Below are positions 55,222 to 64,000 of a stretch of DNA of 64,000 nucleotides, in pieces (the first letter of the stretch is position 1; each line of letters begins with the position of its first letter). The notes beneath the pieces are model-generated. The model ran no database searches. It saw nothing but the letters and a program-made list of their open reading frames with translations, and was not told the DNA's origin. Location: NCBI GenBank assembly GCA_018883265.1, contig VEQK01000002.1:29752-93751 (forward strand), written 5' to 3'. Both the position numbers and the translations under genes were made by a program. Source of the DNA: Rhodocyclaceae bacterium (GTDB lineage: Bacteria > Pseudomonadota > Gammaproteobacteria > Burkholderiales > Rhodocyclaceae).

Positions 55222-57951
55222 ATGAAGAAAACCACGGTCCTCGAGTTCGCCGAAGAACTCAAAATGCCGGCAGAAGTTTTGCTGGAGCAACTTAATAAAG
55301 CGGGCGTCAATAAAGCCTCTGCCGAAGATACGCTGAGCGCTGCCGACAAGAACGGTTTGCTGGAATTCCTGCGTGCTTCGCATGGCGAAGCGAAGCCCAG
55401 CAGTAATCGCGTCACGCTGACCCGCAAGTCCACCTCGGCGCTCAAGGCACAGGACGCGACAGGTAAAACGCGTACGGTTCAGGTCGAAGTCCGCAAGAAG
55501 CGTGTGCTCGTCAAGCGCGACACCCCGGAAGCGATTGAAGCGCCTGTTGAAGAAATCGAAGTTGCGAAGCCAGTCGAAGTTGTTGCGCCGGTTGAAGCGC
55601 CAACACCTGTCGTTGAAACCCCGGTTGTAGAAGCCGTGGTGGAAGTCGTCGTTGAACCCGCGATTGAAGTAGTGCCTGAGGTGGTGATTGAAACGCCTGT
55701 GGTCGAAGCGCCGCCGGCTGTGGTCGAAGAGCCCGCCAAACCGAAGAAGGCCACCGTCAAAACCAAAGCCAATTTCCTCGACGAAAAGGAACTGGCGGCG
55801 CGTCAGGCCGAACAGGATCGTTATGCGCAGCTGCGTGCACGTCAGGAACAGGATCGTCTTGACCGTGAAAACCGCGAGAAAGAACTGCAACGTCTGCGTG
55901 AAGAAGCCGCTGCCAAGCAGGCTGCCCTGAAGGTTGCTGAAGAATCGCGCAAGGCGGCCAGTACCGCCGCCAGCACAGCGACCGAAGAGCGTCGTGACGG
56001 TGGTCGTGAGCAGCGTGACAACAAGGATGACCGCGATGGTCGTCGCGGCAAGACGGCCGGCGCGCCGGGCCGTGGTGCGCCCATGGGCCGTGGTGGCAAC
56101 AACTGGAAGATGGGCGGCAAGAAGGGCGACAAGCGCCACCAGGCTGCTGCCGGAGACGAAGCGCACGCATTCAACGCCCCGACCGAACCGGTCGTGCGCG
56201 AAGTGCATGTGCCCGAAACCATTTCGGTCGCTGATCTGGCCCACAAGATGTCGGTCAAGGCCACCGAAGTGATCAAGGCCCTGATGAAGATGGGTTCGAT
56301 GGTTACCATCAACCAGGTGCTCGACCAGGACACGGCCATGATTGTGGTGGAAGAAATGGGTCACCAGGCCGTCGCTGCCAAACTCGATGATCCCGATGCC
56401 TTCCTCGACGATGTGACCGAGCACGTCGATGCCGAAGCGAAGCCGCGTGCGCCGGTTGTAACCGTGATGGGTCACGTTGATCACGGTAAGACCTCGCTGC
56501 TCGACTACATCCGTCGCAGCCGGGTGGCCAGCGGCGAAGCCGGCGGCATTACCCAGCACATCGGTGCGTACCACGTCGAAACACCGCGCGGCATGATCAC
56601 CTTCCTCGATACGCCGGGTCATGAAGCCTTTACGGCGATGCGTGCACGTGGCGCCAAGGCCACCGACATTGTTATTCTGGTCTGTGCGGCCGATGACGGC
56701 GTGATGCCGCAGACGCGTGAAGCCATTCACCACGCCAAGGCGGCCGGGGTACCGATCGTCGTGGCGATTACCAAGATTGATAAACCCGAAGCGAACCCGG
56801 ACAAGGTCAAGCAGGAGCTGGTTTCTGAAGAGGTTGTCCCGGAAGAATACGGTGGTGATTCGCCGTTCGTTCCGGTGTCGGCCAAGTCGGGCCAGGGCAT
56901 CGACGATCTGCTCGAGCAGGTGCTGCTGCAGGCCGAAGTGCTTGAACTCAACGCGCCGGTCGAAAGCCCGGCCAAGGGTCTGATTATCGAAGCCCGCCTC
57001 GACAAGGGTCGCGGTGTGGTCGCCACCATGCTGGTGCAGCAGGGTACGCTCAACAAAGGTGATGTTGTGCTGGCCGGTTCGGTGTTCGGTCGCGTTCGCG
57101 CCATGCTGGATGAAAACGGCAAGGGCATCGACAGCGCCGGCCCATCGATTCCGGTCGAAATCCTCGGTCTGTCGGAAGTCCCGGCAGCCGGTGAAGATGC
57201 CATGGTGCTGGCCGACGAACGTAAGGCGCGTGAAATCGCGCTCTTCCGTCAGGGCAAGTTCCGCGAAGTGAAGCTGGCACGTCAGCAGGCCAACAAGCTG
57301 GAATCGATGATGGAGCAGATGACCGCCGAAGGCGAAGTCAAAACGCTGCCGCTCATCATCAAGGCAGACGTACAGGGTTCGCAGGAAGCACTGGTGCAAT
57401 CGCTGCAGAAACTTTCGACCAGCGAAGTCCGTGTCAACGTTATTCACGCGGCTGTCGGTGGCATCACCGAGAGCGACGTCAACCTGGCATCCGCTTCGAA
57501 GGCCGTAATCATCGGCTTCAACGTCCGGGCCGACGCCAACACCCGCAAGATCGCCGAAGGCATGGATGTCGATATCCGTTACTACAACGTGATCTACGAC
57601 GCCGTCGACGAAGTGAAGGCTGCGCTGTCAGGCATGCTGTCGCCGGAGCGCAAGGAAGAAACCCTGGGTCTGGTCGAGATCCGCGAAATCTTCCGTGTGC
57701 CGAAGATCGGCGCCGTGGCCGGTTGTATGGTGCTGGAAGGCATTGTCAAGCGTAACTGCCGTGTCCGTCTCCTGCGCGACAACATCGTACTGCACGAAGG
57801 CGAACTCGATTCGCTGCGTCGCTTCAAGGACGACGTCAAGGAAGTGCGCGAAGGGTTCGAGTGTGGTCTGTCGCTCAAGAACTTCAACGACATCCAGGTG
57901 GGCGATAAGCTGGAAGCGTTCGAAATTCTGGAAGTCGCCCGGACGCTGTAA
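55222..57951 (+). CDS. infB: Translation initiation factor IF-2
   Basis: 909 residues. N-terminal IF2_N module ([23 protein letters not shown]), a long Val/Pro/Glu-rich linker (about residues 105-180, [16 protein letters not shown] type) and a charged coiled coil, a second IF2_N ([20 protein letters not shown]), then the GTPase domain with [20 protein letters not shown] and TKID. The C-terminal C1/C2 domains bind initiator fMet-tRNA. The repetitive linker is the expected variable part. Confidence 0.97.
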   Translation: MKKTTVLEFAEELKMPAEVLLEQLNKAGVNKASAEDTLSAADKNGLLEFLRASHGEAKPSSNRVTLTRKSTSALKAQDATGKTRTVQVEVRKKRVLVKRDTPEAIEAPVEEIEVAKPVEVVAPVEAPTPVVETPVVEAVVEVVVEPAIEVVPEVVIETPVVEAPPAVVEEPAKPKKATVKTKANFLDEKELAARQAEQDRYAQLRARQEQDRLDRENREKELQRLREEAAAKQAALKVAEESRKAASTAASTATEERRDGGREQRDNKDDRDGRRGKTAGAPGRGAPMGRGGNNWKMGGKKGDKRHQAAAGDEAHAFNAPTEPVVREVHVPETISVADLAHKMSVKATEVIKALMKMGSMVTINQVLDQDTAMIVVEEMGHQAVAAKLDDPDAFLDDVTEHVDAEAKPRAPVVTVMGHVDHGKTSLLDYIRRSRVASGEAGGITQHIGAYHVETPRGMITFLDTPGHEAFTAMRARGAKATDIVILVCAADDGVMPQTREAIHHAKAAGVPIVVAITKIDKPEANPDKVKQELVSEEVVPEEYGGDSPFVPVSAKSGQGIDDLLEQVLLQAEVLELNAPVESPAKGLIIEARLDKGRGVVATMLVQQGTLNKGDVVLAGSVFGRVRAMLDENGKGIDSAGPSIPVEILGLSEVPAAGEDAMVLADERKAREIALFRQGKFREVKLARQQANKLESMMEQMTAEGEVKTLPLIIKADVQGSQEALVQSLQKLSTSEVRVNVIHAAVGGITESDVNLASASKAVIIGFNVRADANTRKIAEGMDVDIRYYNVIYDAVDEVKAALSGMLSPERKEETLGLVEIREIFRVPKIGAVAGCMVLEGIVKRNCRVRLLRDNIVLHEGELDSLRRFKDDVKEVREGFECGLSLKNFNDIQVGDKLEAFEILEVARTL

Positions 57952-57953
57952 TC

Positions 57954-58364
57954 ATGGCGCGCGGACAACAACGGGGTTTTGCCCGGACGGATCGGGTGGC
58001 GGAGCAGATCCGCCGTGATCTGTCCGAGCTGATCCGCGCTGAAATCCGCGATCCGCGCGTACAGCAGGTCTCCATTACCGCCGTTGAAGTGACGCCGGAC
58101 TACTCGCACGCCAAGATCTTCTACACCGCCCTGGTCGCCGAGAGCGAACGAGATGCGCTGGCACAGGGTTTAAAGCGCGCTTCAGGTTTTCTGCGGCACG
58201 AACTGTCGCGTCAGCTGATGCTGCGCACCGTGCCCGAACTGCACTTCGTGTACGACACCTCGGTCGAACGCGGGATCAGCCTCTCGTCGCTGATCGATAG
58301 CGCTGTTGCCCGTTCGGCCGATGACGCCGAAACTGATGCCGACACCGGAAGCAACGCAGGTTAA
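57954..58364 (+). CDS. rbfA: Ribosome-binding factor A
   Basis: 136-residue KH-type cold-shock ribosome assembly factor. RVAEQIRRDLSELIRAEIRDPRV and the VTPDYSHAKIFYTAL strand, then LRTVPELHFVYDTSVERG, are typical. The C-terminus has an extra acidic tail (DDAETDADTGSNAG). It lies 2 bp after infB; truB overlaps its 3' end or starts just beyond, depending on the truB start. Confidence 0.95.
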   Translation: MARGQQRGFARTDRVAEQIRRDLSELIRAEIRDPRVQQVSITAVEVTPDYSHAKIFYTALVAESERDALAQGLKRASGFLRHELSRQLMLRTVPELHFVYDTSVERGISLSSLIDSAVARSADDAETDADTGSNAG

Positions 58365-59385
58365 CTGCTTGTCCAATCGCAGCGTTGATCGTGTATTGCC
58401 CGACCTGCCGCGTCACAGCGGCTGGCGCAGCATCGATGGCGTGATCCTGCTCGACAAGCCTGTAGGTGTAACGTCGAACAACGCGCTGCAATGGGTGCGT
58501 CGTCTGCTTGCTGCCGACAAGGGTGGCCATACCGGCACCCTCGATCCCTTCGCCACTGGTGTCCTGCCGCTCTGCCTGGGTGAGGCCACCAAGTTTTCGG
58601 CTGACCTGCTCAACGCGGATAAAACCTACGAAGCCACGCTTCGCTTCGGCCAAAAAACTGATACCGCCGATCTGACCGGCGCCGTCATTGAAGAAACGTC
58701 TGTGCTGCCTACGGTTGCGCAGCTCGGAGCGATCCGCCCGCAATTCCTCGGCGAGATCAGCCAGATTCCGCCGATGTACTCCGCGCTCAAGCGCGACGGC
58801 CAGCCGCTCTACAAGCTGGCACGCGAGGGTATTGAGGTCGAGCGTGCGCCCCGGCAAGTGATCATTCACGAACTCGAATGGCTGTCATTCGCTCGGAACG
58901 AAGCAGGGCTGGTGCGTGAAGCCGATTGCCGTGTCCGTTGCAGCAAGGGTACCTATATTCGTACCCTGGCCGAAGATCTGGCGCTTGCCGCTGGTAGTCT
59001 GGCGCACCTGATCGCCTTGCGCCGTACCCGGGTTGGCGGCGTCACGCTTGCCGGCTGCGTCACCCCTGAAGCGCTACATCATGGCGTCAACGACATCCTC
59101 GCCAGCAGCCAGCCGATTTTGGGCGAAAGCCTGCAGGCGGCAGCGCTCATGCAACCCGTCGATTTTCTGGTGCAGGAACTGCCGGTTGTGCAGCTCACAG
59201 AAGCCCAGGCGGTCCGCTGCAGCCATGGCAATCCCTGTGACGCCGCCCCCGATCAGCTGATTCAGCCGGATACGCAGGTACGGCTTTACAGGGAAGGGCA
59301 TTTCATCGGGGTTGCCAGTGTGAGCGCCGGGCAAAAAACCCTGAAAATTCAGCCGATTCGTTTGGTTTCTGCACAGAAATCCTGA
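58336..59385 (+). CDS. truB: tRNA pseudouridine(55) synthase TruB
   Basis: TruB of about 340-350 residues that makes pseudouridine 55 in the tRNA T-loop. Motifs: IDGVILLDKPVGVTSNNALQ, active-site Asp in GGHTGTLDPFATGVLPLCLGEATK, CSKGTYIRTLAEDLA, and a C-terminal PUA-like region (AVRCSHGNP). The start is uncertain: ATG 58336 overlaps rbfA by 29 bp, TTG 58369 begins just after the rbfA stop, and the family usually starts only ~10 residues before IDGV. The end carries the candidate rpsO promoter. Confidence 0.94.
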   Translation: MPTPEATQVNCLSNRSVDRVLPDLPRHSGWRSIDGVILLDKPVGVTSNNALQWVRRLLAADKGGHTGTLDPFATGVLPLCLGEATKFSADLLNADKTYEATLRFGQKTDTADLTGAVIEETSVLPTVAQLGAIRPQFLGEISQIPPMYSALKRDGQPLYKLAREGIEVERAPRQVIIHELEWLSFARNEAGLVREADCRVRCSKGTYIRTLAEDLALAAGSLAHLIALRRTRVGGVTLAGCVTPEALHHGVNDILASSQPILGESLQAAALMQPVDFLVQELPVVQLTEAQAVRCSHGNPCDAAPDQLIQPDTQVRLYREGHFIGVASVSAGQKTLKIQPIRLVSAQKS

Positions 59386-59391
59386 TACAAT
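59362..59391 (+). promoter_or_regulatory. Candidate rpsO promoter inside the end of truB
   Basis: TTGGTT at 59362-59367, 18-bp spacer, TACAAT at 59386-59391, ending just after the truB stop. It would transcribe rpsO with a structured leader of about 105 nt. Confidence 0.5.
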
Positions 59392-59503
59392 TCTGCCTTC
59401 GCTCGCAACCGGTTCCGGTTGCGAATCCACCCCCAGACAAGGGGAAACCTGGATGTAGCTCTCTCAAACTGGGGCGCATCTGTCACTTTAAGGATAGTTT
59501 GAT
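59386..59503 (+). promoter_or_regulatory. Structured rpsO leader
   Basis: No ORF. A perfect 10-bp stem TCGCAACCGG / CCGGTTGCGA (59403-59412 and 59415-59424, TT loop) is followed by CCCC/GGGG (59431-59434 and 59441-59444). There is no T tract, so it is not a terminator. S15 autoregulates rpsO through its leader in several bacteria, and this may be such an element; that link is inference. Confidence 0.5.
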
Positions 59504-59773
59504 ATGACGCTTAATGCTCAAAGCAAGGCCGCTATTGTTGCCGATTTCCAGCACGGCCAGGGCGACACCGGTTCGTCCGAAGTTCAGATTGCGCTGCTAA
59601 CTGCACGTATTAACGATCTGACCCCGCACTTCAAAGAACACTCGAAGGATCATCACTCGCGTCGCGGTCTGCTGCGCATGGTGAGCCGTCGTCGTAAGCT
59701 GCTCGACTATCTGAAGCGCACCAACCTCGATAGCTACCGTGCGCTGATCGCTCGTCTGGGTCTGCGTAAATAA
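59504..59773 (+). CDS. rpsO: 30S ribosomal protein S15
   Basis: 89 residues, the standard length. [26 protein letters not shown] and the universally conserved [24 protein letters not shown] are complete. S15 nucleates the central domain of 16S rRNA assembly. AGGATAG precedes the start. pnp follows after a terminator, the universal rpsO-pnp order. Confidence 0.98.
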   Translation: MTLNAQSKAAIVADFQHGQGDTGSSEVQIALLTARINDLTPHFKEHSKDHHSRRGLLRMVSRRRKLLDYLKRTNLDSYRALIARLGLRK

Positions 59774-59797
59774 TTTCGTGTCGGCTTAGTAATACTC

Positions 59798-59836
59798 AAC
59801 GGGCGCTCTCCACGGAGGACGCCCGTTTTGTTTTTC
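59798..59836 (+). terminator. rpsO-pnp intergenic terminator
   Basis: Stem AACGGGCG / CGCCCGTT with an inner CTCC/GGAG hairpin, followed by TTGTTTTT. It likely ends rpsO transcripts and lets some read-through into pnp. Confidence 0.8.
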
Positions 59837-59911
59837 TGTTGTTGTGTTGTTACGTTGTTCTATTGTCGAGTTGTAGTTGATTGTTGTTATTGTTGAGAGG
59901 AAGAGAAAACA
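59837..59911 (+). promoter_or_regulatory. U/G-rich pnp leader
   Basis: About 65 bp composed largely of GTT/TTG words (TTGTTGTGTTGTTACG type) between the terminator and the GAGAGGAAG ribosome binding site of pnp. Almost no C and few A on the plus strand. No promoter hexamers are obvious. In E. coli the pnp leader is the site of PNPase autoregulation after RNase III cleavage; this leader has no comparable long stem. Confidence 0.4.
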
Positions 59912-62020
59912 ATGAGTCTGTTTGAAATTGCACGTGAAAGTATTCAGTACGGCGCCCACACCCTGACCCTGGAAACCGGCCATGTGGCCCGCCAGGCCAG
60001 CGGCTCGGTCATGGTCACCTATGATGACACCGTCGTTCTGGTCACCGTGGTTGGCGCCAAGAAGGCCAAGCCGGGCCAGGACTTTTTCCCGCTGACCGTG
60101 GATTATGTTGAAAAGACCTACGCCGCCGGCAAGATCCCCGGTGGCTTTTTCAAGCGCGAAGGCCGTCCTTCGGAAAAAGAAACGCTGACCTCGCGACTGA
60201 TCGATCGTCCGCTGCGCCCGCTGTTCCCGGAAGGCTTCTACAACGAAGTCCAGATCGTTGCTACCGTGATGTCGATCAACCCGGAAGTGGATTCCGACAT
60301 CCCCGCCCTCATCGGCGCCTCGGCTGCGCTGGCGCTGTCGGGTATTCCGTTCAACGGCCCGGTCGGCGCTGCACGCGTTGGTTACATCGATGGCCAGTAC
60401 GTCATCAACCCGACCGCGTCGCAGATGAAGACCTCGCAAATGGATCTGATCGTATCGGGTACCGAAGCCGCCGTGCTGATGGTGGAATCCGAAGCCCAGA
60501 TGCTGCCGGAAGACGTGATGCTGGGTGGTGTGGTGTTCGGCCACGAGCAACAGCAGGCCGTGATCCAGATGATCAACCGTCTGGTCGATGCCGCCGGCAA
60601 GCCGGAGTGGGATTGGCAGCCGGCGCCGAAGGACGAGGCCCTGATCGATATGGTCACTACCTTCGCCAAGGCACGCCTGGAATCTGCCTACAACGAAACC
60701 AGCAAGCAGGTTCGTAGCCAGGCCCTGAAGAGCATCTACGCAGATGCCGAAAAGGAATTCGTCAAGGACGACGGCAGTGTTGATGGCAACGCCGTCGGCA
60801 ACATCCTGTTTGATCTTGAAGCTGCCATCGTGCGTGGCCGCATCCTGTCGGGTGCGCCGCGTATCGACGGTCGCGACACCCGCACTGTGCGCCCAATCGA
60901 AATCAGCAACGGCGTTCTGCCGCGCACCCACGGTTCGGCACTGTTCACCCGTGGCGAAACCCAGGCACTGGTCGTGGCCACACTGGGTACCGGCCGCGAC
61001 GAGCAGATCATCGATGCGCTGATGGGCGAGTACAAAGACCGCTTCCTGTTCCACTACAACATGCCTCCGTACGCCACCGGCGAATGCGGCCGCATGGGCG
61101 GCACCAAGCGTCGTGAACTGGGTCACGGCCGTCTGGCCAAGCGTGCCCTGGTACCGGTGCTGCCGTCGCCGGAAGAGTTCAGCTACACCATGCGTGTCGT
61201 TTCGGAAATTACCGAATCGAACGGTTCGTCGTCGATGGCCTCCGTCTGTGGCGGCTGTCTGGCCATGATGGACGCCGGTGTGCCGCTGAAAGATCATGTC
61301 GCCGGTATCGCCATGGGCCTGATCAAGGACGGCGGCCGTTTTGCCGTGCTGACCGACATCCTGGGTGATGAAGATCACCTCGGCGATATGGACTTCAAGG
61401 TGGCCGGTACCGAAAACGGCATCACCGCCCTGCAGATGGACATCAAGATCCAGGGCATCACCAAGGAAATCATGCAGGTCGCACTGGCGCAGGCCCGTGA
61501 AGCCCGTCTGCACATCCTCGGCCTGATGAAGGGCGCCATGGGCGAAGCCCGTACCGAAGTGTCGACCTTCGCACCGCGCCTGTACACCATGAAGATCAAC
61601 CCGGAGAAGATCCGTGACGTGATCGGTAAGGGCGGCGCTGTGATTCGCGCGCTGACCGAAGAAACCGGCACCACGATCGACATCCAGGACGACGGCACCA
61701 TCACCATCGCCTCGACCAGCGGCGAAGCCGCCGAACTGGCGCGTGCCCGCATCCAGGCTATTACGGCCGAAGCCGAAGTCGGCGCCATCTACGAAGGCAC
61801 CGTACTTAAGCTGCTGGACTTTGGCGCCATCGTCAACGTGCTGCCGGGTAAGGATGGTCTGCTGCATATCTCGCAAATCGCCAACGAGCGTGTCGAGAAG
61901 GTCAGCGACTACCTGCAGGAAGGCCAGAAGGTTCGCGTCAAGGTTCTGGAGACCGACGACCGCGGCCGCATCAAGCTGTCGATGAAGGCATTGCTCGACG
62001 CCGCACCGCCGGCTGCCTAA
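59912..62020 (+). CDS. pnp: Polyribonucleotide nucleotidyltransferase (PNPase)
   Basis: 702 residues. Two RNase PH-like core domains ([21 protein letters not shown], and [20 protein letters not shown] with the phosphate site), then KH domain ([17 protein letters not shown]) and S1 domain ([29 protein letters not shown]). It degrades RNA 3' to 5' by phosphorolysis and is a partner of RNase E. The 756-residue ORF on the opposite strand is a shadow. Confidence 0.98.
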   Translation: MSLFEIARESIQYGAHTLTLETGHVARQASGSVMVTYDDTVVLVTVVGAKKAKPGQDFFPLTVDYVEKTYAAGKIPGGFFKREGRPSEKETLTSRLIDRPLRPLFPEGFYNEVQIVATVMSINPEVDSDIPALIGASAALALSGIPFNGPVGAARVGYIDGQYVINPTASQMKTSQMDLIVSGTEAAVLMVESEAQMLPEDVMLGGVVFGHEQQQAVIQMINRLVDAAGKPEWDWQPAPKDEALIDMVTTFAKARLESAYNETSKQVRSQALKSIYADAEKEFVKDDGSVDGNAVGNILFDLEAAIVRGRILSGAPRIDGRDTRTVRPIEISNGVLPRTHGSALFTRGETQALVVATLGTGRDEQIIDALMGEYKDRFLFHYNMPPYATGECGRMGGTKRRELGHGRLAKRALVPVLPSPEEFSYTMRVVSEITESNGSSSMASVCGGCLAMMDAGVPLKDHVAGIAMGLIKDGGRFAVLTDILGDEDHLGDMDFKVAGTENGITALQMDIKIQGITKEIMQVALAQAREARLHILGLMKGAMGEARTEVSTFAPRLYTMKINPEKIRDVIGKGGAVIRALTEETGTTIDIQDDGTITIASTSGEAAELARARIQAITAEAEVGAIYEGTVLKLLDFGAIVNVLPGKDGLLHISQIANERVEKVSDYLQEGQKVRVKVLETDDRGRIKLSMKALLDAAPPAA

Positions 62021-62061
62021 GGCAACACAGGGAAGGGCTGTTAACAAACCGCCCACCCAGC

Positions 62062-62089
62062 AAAAAGCCCGTCCTAGGACGGGCTTTTT
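62062..62089. terminator. Bidirectional terminator between pnp and dksA
   Basis: Thirteen-bp perfect stem AAAAAGCCCGTCC / GGACGGGCTTTTT with only TA between the arms. The A tract and T tract make it usable from both strands, as expected between two convergent genes. Confidence 0.9.
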
Positions 62090-62110
62090 GTTGTCTGCGG
62101 TGAGCGTGGA

Positions 62111-62890
62111 TTACTTGGCGACCTGCTTCTCGCGAAGCTCTTCCAGCGTCTTGCAGTCGATGCACAGTGTTGCCGTCGGACGGGCTTCCAGGCGCTGGAC
62201 CCCGATCTCGATACCGCATTTATCGCAGTAACCATAATCATCGGCGCGGATACGTCCCAGCGTTTCTTCGATCTTCTTGATCAGCTTGCGCTCCCGATCC
62301 CGGTTGCGCAGTTCCAGCGCCATATCGGTTTCCTGGCTGGCCCGGTCATTGGGGTCAGCAAACACGGTTTGTTCGTCCTGCATGGTGTGCACCGTGCGCT
62401 CGATATCGGCCAGCAGTTCGTCTTTCAGACGGGTCAGAATTTCGGCAAAGTGAGCAAGTTGTTCCTTGCTCATATAGATCTCGCCCTTCTTCGGGACGTA
62501 GGGTTTGAAATTGGCGGCGTTGGGTGCGGTAGTTTTAACGGATGCTGACTTCACGGGTGCTTTGCTTGTTTGAGAGATTGATGCAGACGCCTTTGCCGGA
62601 GCAGCCTTGGCTGTGGGCTTGGCAGCGGGTATCCTGACAGGTGCAGCGCTCTTTTTGGGATCGGCAACCTTCGCTGGCGACTTGGCCGGCGCCTTCGCCG
62701 GTTTCTTCGCGGCCGCTACTTTAACAGGGGTTTTGGCCGTTGTCTTGGCGACGACGGGTTTTTTTGCAGGGGGTTTTGCAGTGGGCTTGGCAACCACTTT
62801 GGCCGGCGCTTTAGTCGGGACTTTTGCCTTCGCCTTGGCAGGCGTTGATGCAGTCTTAGGAGCGGACTTCTTCGGTTTGGTCGTTGCCAT
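62111..62890 (-). CDS. dksA: DksA with histone-H1-like Lys/Ala/Pro-rich N-terminal extension
   Basis: 259 residues from MATTKPKKSAPKTAS. Residues ~2-115 are a KPAKAPAKSPAK-type repeat like bacterial AlgP/H1-like proteins. The last ~121 residues are a full DksA: YMSKEQLAHFAEILTRLKDEL coiled coil, the acidic tip DPNDRASQETD, LELRNRDRERKLIKKIEETL and a four-Cys zinc finger (YCDKCGIEIG, LCIDCKTLEELREKQ). DksA binds the RNA polymerase secondary channel and works with ppGpp. E. coli DksA has only ~30 residues before this core, so the basic tail adds about 110. It converges on pnp. Confidence 0.95.
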   Translation of the reverse strand: MATTKPKKSAPKTASTPAKAKAKVPTKAPAKVVAKPTAKPPAKKPVVAKTTAKTPVKVAAAKKPAKAPAKSPAKVADPKKSAAPVRIPAAKPTAKAAPAKASASISQTSKAPVKSASVKTTAPNAANFKPYVPKKGEIYMSKEQLAHFAEILTRLKDELLADIERTVHTMQDEQTVFADPNDRASQETDMALELRNRDRERKLIKKIEETLGRIRADDYGYCDKCGIEIGVQRLEARPTATLCIDCKTLEELREKQVAK

Positions 62891-63053
62891 GGATTCTTTC
62901 TTTGAAAGAGAGCCTTTAAAGCCCATGATCCTAACACAGCCAATCGTCGATTTTGTTTCCCGAACGACGATGAAATTCATATCATGGCGTTGTCATTTTG
63001 CGTTGCAACACAATGATTTAGCCTATGATGCGTAAATTACTTTGGAGAACAAC

Positions 63054-63311
63054 ATGAGCAAAAAACTGCGCGTTAACATCGAGCTGGACATGACCGTTCC
63101 TGACGACTGGCAGATTGCGGAAACGGACGATGGTATCGGCGTGCTCAAGCTGAGCGATGGCCGCTTTCTGGACCTGACCTTCGAACCCATGGTTGCCGCC
63201 GATCTGGGCGGCGCCTGGTCCAACGACGTCAGCGAGGAGTTCATGAACGATCTGCTCGATATGGTCGACGCCGAGTCGGTCTCTTACGAACTCAAGCAGG
63301 TGCTAAATTAA
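63054..63311 (+). CDS. Small acidic hypothetical protein
   Basis: 85 residues, not recognised. MSKKLRVNIELDMTVPDDWQIAETDDGIGVLKL has strand-like, evenly spaced hydrophobics, and the C-terminus is acidic and helical (EEFMNDLLDMVDAESVSYELK). No membrane segment, Cys or known motif. GGAGAACAAC precedes the ATG as a good ribosome binding site, so it is probably expressed. It is divergent from dksA and 28 bp upstream of selO. Confidence 0.65.
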   Translation: MSKKLRVNIELDMTVPDDWQIAETDDGIGVLKLSDGRFLDLTFEPMVAADLGGAWSNDVSEEFMNDLLDMVDAESVSYELKQVLN

Positions 63312-63339
63312 ACGTTTCAAGGCTTGTTGACCGGTCGTG

Positions 63340-64000
63340 ATGAACCTGGGGTGCACGTACGCGGGCCTGCCCGACAGCCTGCATAAGGCGGTTGTGCCCG
63401 ATGCCCGCTGGTCGGCGCGCCTGCAATGGCTTAATCGCCCGCTGGCGCAGCAGCTGGGCCTGGACACGGATCAGCTCGCGTCACCGGCCGGGCTGCAGCT
63501 GCTGGCGGCTTGCCGGGCCGCCCCGGGGCATCAACCCATCGCACAGGCCTATGCCGGCCACCAGTTTGGCCACTTTGCCATTCTGGGCGATGGCCGGGCC
63601 TTGCTGCTGGGCGAACATCAAACGCCCGGTGGCAGGCTCGTCGATATCCAGCTCAAGGGCTCGGGGCAGACCCCGTTTTCCCGCAGGGGAGATGGCCTGG
63701 CTGCCCTGGGCCCCATGCTGCGCGAAGCCCTCATCAGCGAGGCCATGCACGCGCTCGGGGTGCCTACCACGCGGAGCCTGGCCGTGGTGTCGACCGATGA
63801 AATCGTCTACCGAGATCGGCCATTGCCCGGCGCCGTTCTCACCCGTGTGGCTGCCAGCCATATCCGCGTGGGAACCTTTCAATACGCGGCCATGCAGGGC
63901 AACAACACCCTCAAGGCGCTCGCCGACTACACCATTGCCCGGCACGACCCGGATCTGCAGAGTACACCCAACCCTTACCTAGGCCTGCTCAATCGCGTCA
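63340..64000 (+). CDS. selO: Protein adenylyltransferase SelO / YdiU family (3' end missing)
   Basis: The frame from ATG 63340 ([20 protein letters not shown]) is open to the end of the window; it is absent from the ORF track, which lists only shadows here. Visible motifs: [57 protein letters not shown] and [15 protein letters not shown], all from the pseudokinase-fold AMPylase SelO. The family AMPylates proteins and is linked to redox stress. The C-terminal half, including the usual Cys, is outside the window. Confidence 0.9.
   Translation, partial: MNLGCTYAGLPDSLHKAVVPDARWSARLQWLNRPLAQQLGLDTDQLASPAGLQLLAACRAAPGHQPIAQAYAGHQFGHFAILGDGRALLLGEHQTPGGRLVDIQLKGSGQTPFSRRGDGLAALGPMLREALISEAMHALGVPTTRSLAVVSTDEIVYRDRPLPGAVLTRVAASHIRVGTFQYAAMQGNNTLKALADYTIARHDPDLQSTPNPYLGLLNRV

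Noticed and set aside
54877-57447. 856-residue ORF on the minus strand
   Set aside because: Antisense to nusA and infB. Its composition (His/Arg/Phe/Asn-rich) is the mirror of the infB repeats; no ribosome binding site or motif.
59786-62056. 756-residue ORF on the minus strand
   Set aside because: It lies entirely antisense to pnp and across its leader and terminator. Its protein is low-complexity and without family features; the open frame is an effect of the codon bias of pnp.
63392-63982. 196-residue plus-strand ORF in the track
   Set aside because: Wrong frame of selO. The frame from 63340 shows the SelO motifs and runs past the window end.

Overview
This window reads as a chromosomal core segment of a betaproteobacterium. 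The evidence is gene order and family type: lpxD-fabZ-lpxA-lpxB-rnhB, ppsR divergent from ppsA, smpB divergent from ratA-rnfH upstream of guaBA, rnm-yciO-M50 peptidase-trpS-scpA-scpB-rluB, and rimP-nusA-infB-rbfA-truB-rpsO-pnp. A class I polyhydroxyalkanoate system (phaC, phaB, phaR) points to a PHB-storing organism. I cannot name genus or species from sequence alone. I see no rRNA, tRNA, CRISPR array, insertion sequence or prophage. Coding density is high, and most long antisense ORFs in the track are shadows of real genes.

Layout. 1-4.5 kb: lipid A / fatty acid genes (lpxD is cut by the window edge), RNase HII and a SpoU-type RNA methyltransferase. 4.5-8.7 kb: a phosphoenolpyruvate synthase module, with ppsR on the minus strand and a PdhR/LldR-like GntR regulator plus ppsA on the plus strand. 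Two matching TTGGTnnnACCAA palindromes lie in the divergent region. 8.7-10.7 kb: TRIC channel, smpB, ratA, rnfH. 10.7-14.2 kb: an accessory stretch with an exported hypothetical protein, a Gly/Asn-rich lipoprotein with an RTX-like C-terminus, and a SAM methyltransferase. 14.3-17.4 kb: guaB-guaA. 17.4-22.7 kb: a family II pyrophosphatase with a signal-peptide-like N-terminus, then an OsmC-YcaO fusion followed closely by a radical SAM protein. 22.7-27.4 kb (minus): methyltransferase, rnhA, dnaQ, tex, arsC-like reductase. 27.5-31.9 kb: gloB, bamD, rluD, pgeF, ZIP transporter. 31.9-35.4 kb: phaC, phaB, phaR. 35.4-42.5 kb: a shikimate-kinase-like protein, a TetR repressor and a divergent RND tripartite efflux operon with an AcrR-like operator. 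42.6-48.5 kb: rimO, FAD-linked oxidase, an Hsp33 lacking its zinc cysteines, gamma-carbonic-anhydrase-like protein, rnm, yciO. 48.6-53.1 kb: M50 peptidase, trpS, scpAB, rluB. 53.3-62.1 kb: the transcription/translation operon rimP to pnp. 62.1-64 kb: DksA with a histone-H1-like N-terminal tail, a small unknown gene, and the 5' part of selO running off the end.

The most interesting parts are the OsmC-YcaO/radical SAM pair, the Gly-rich RTX lipoprotein with its methyltransferase, the pyruvate-type regulatory logic at ppsA, the cysteine-poor Hsp33 and the DksA fusion. Functions are assigned from motif and family recognition by eye; no database search was run.
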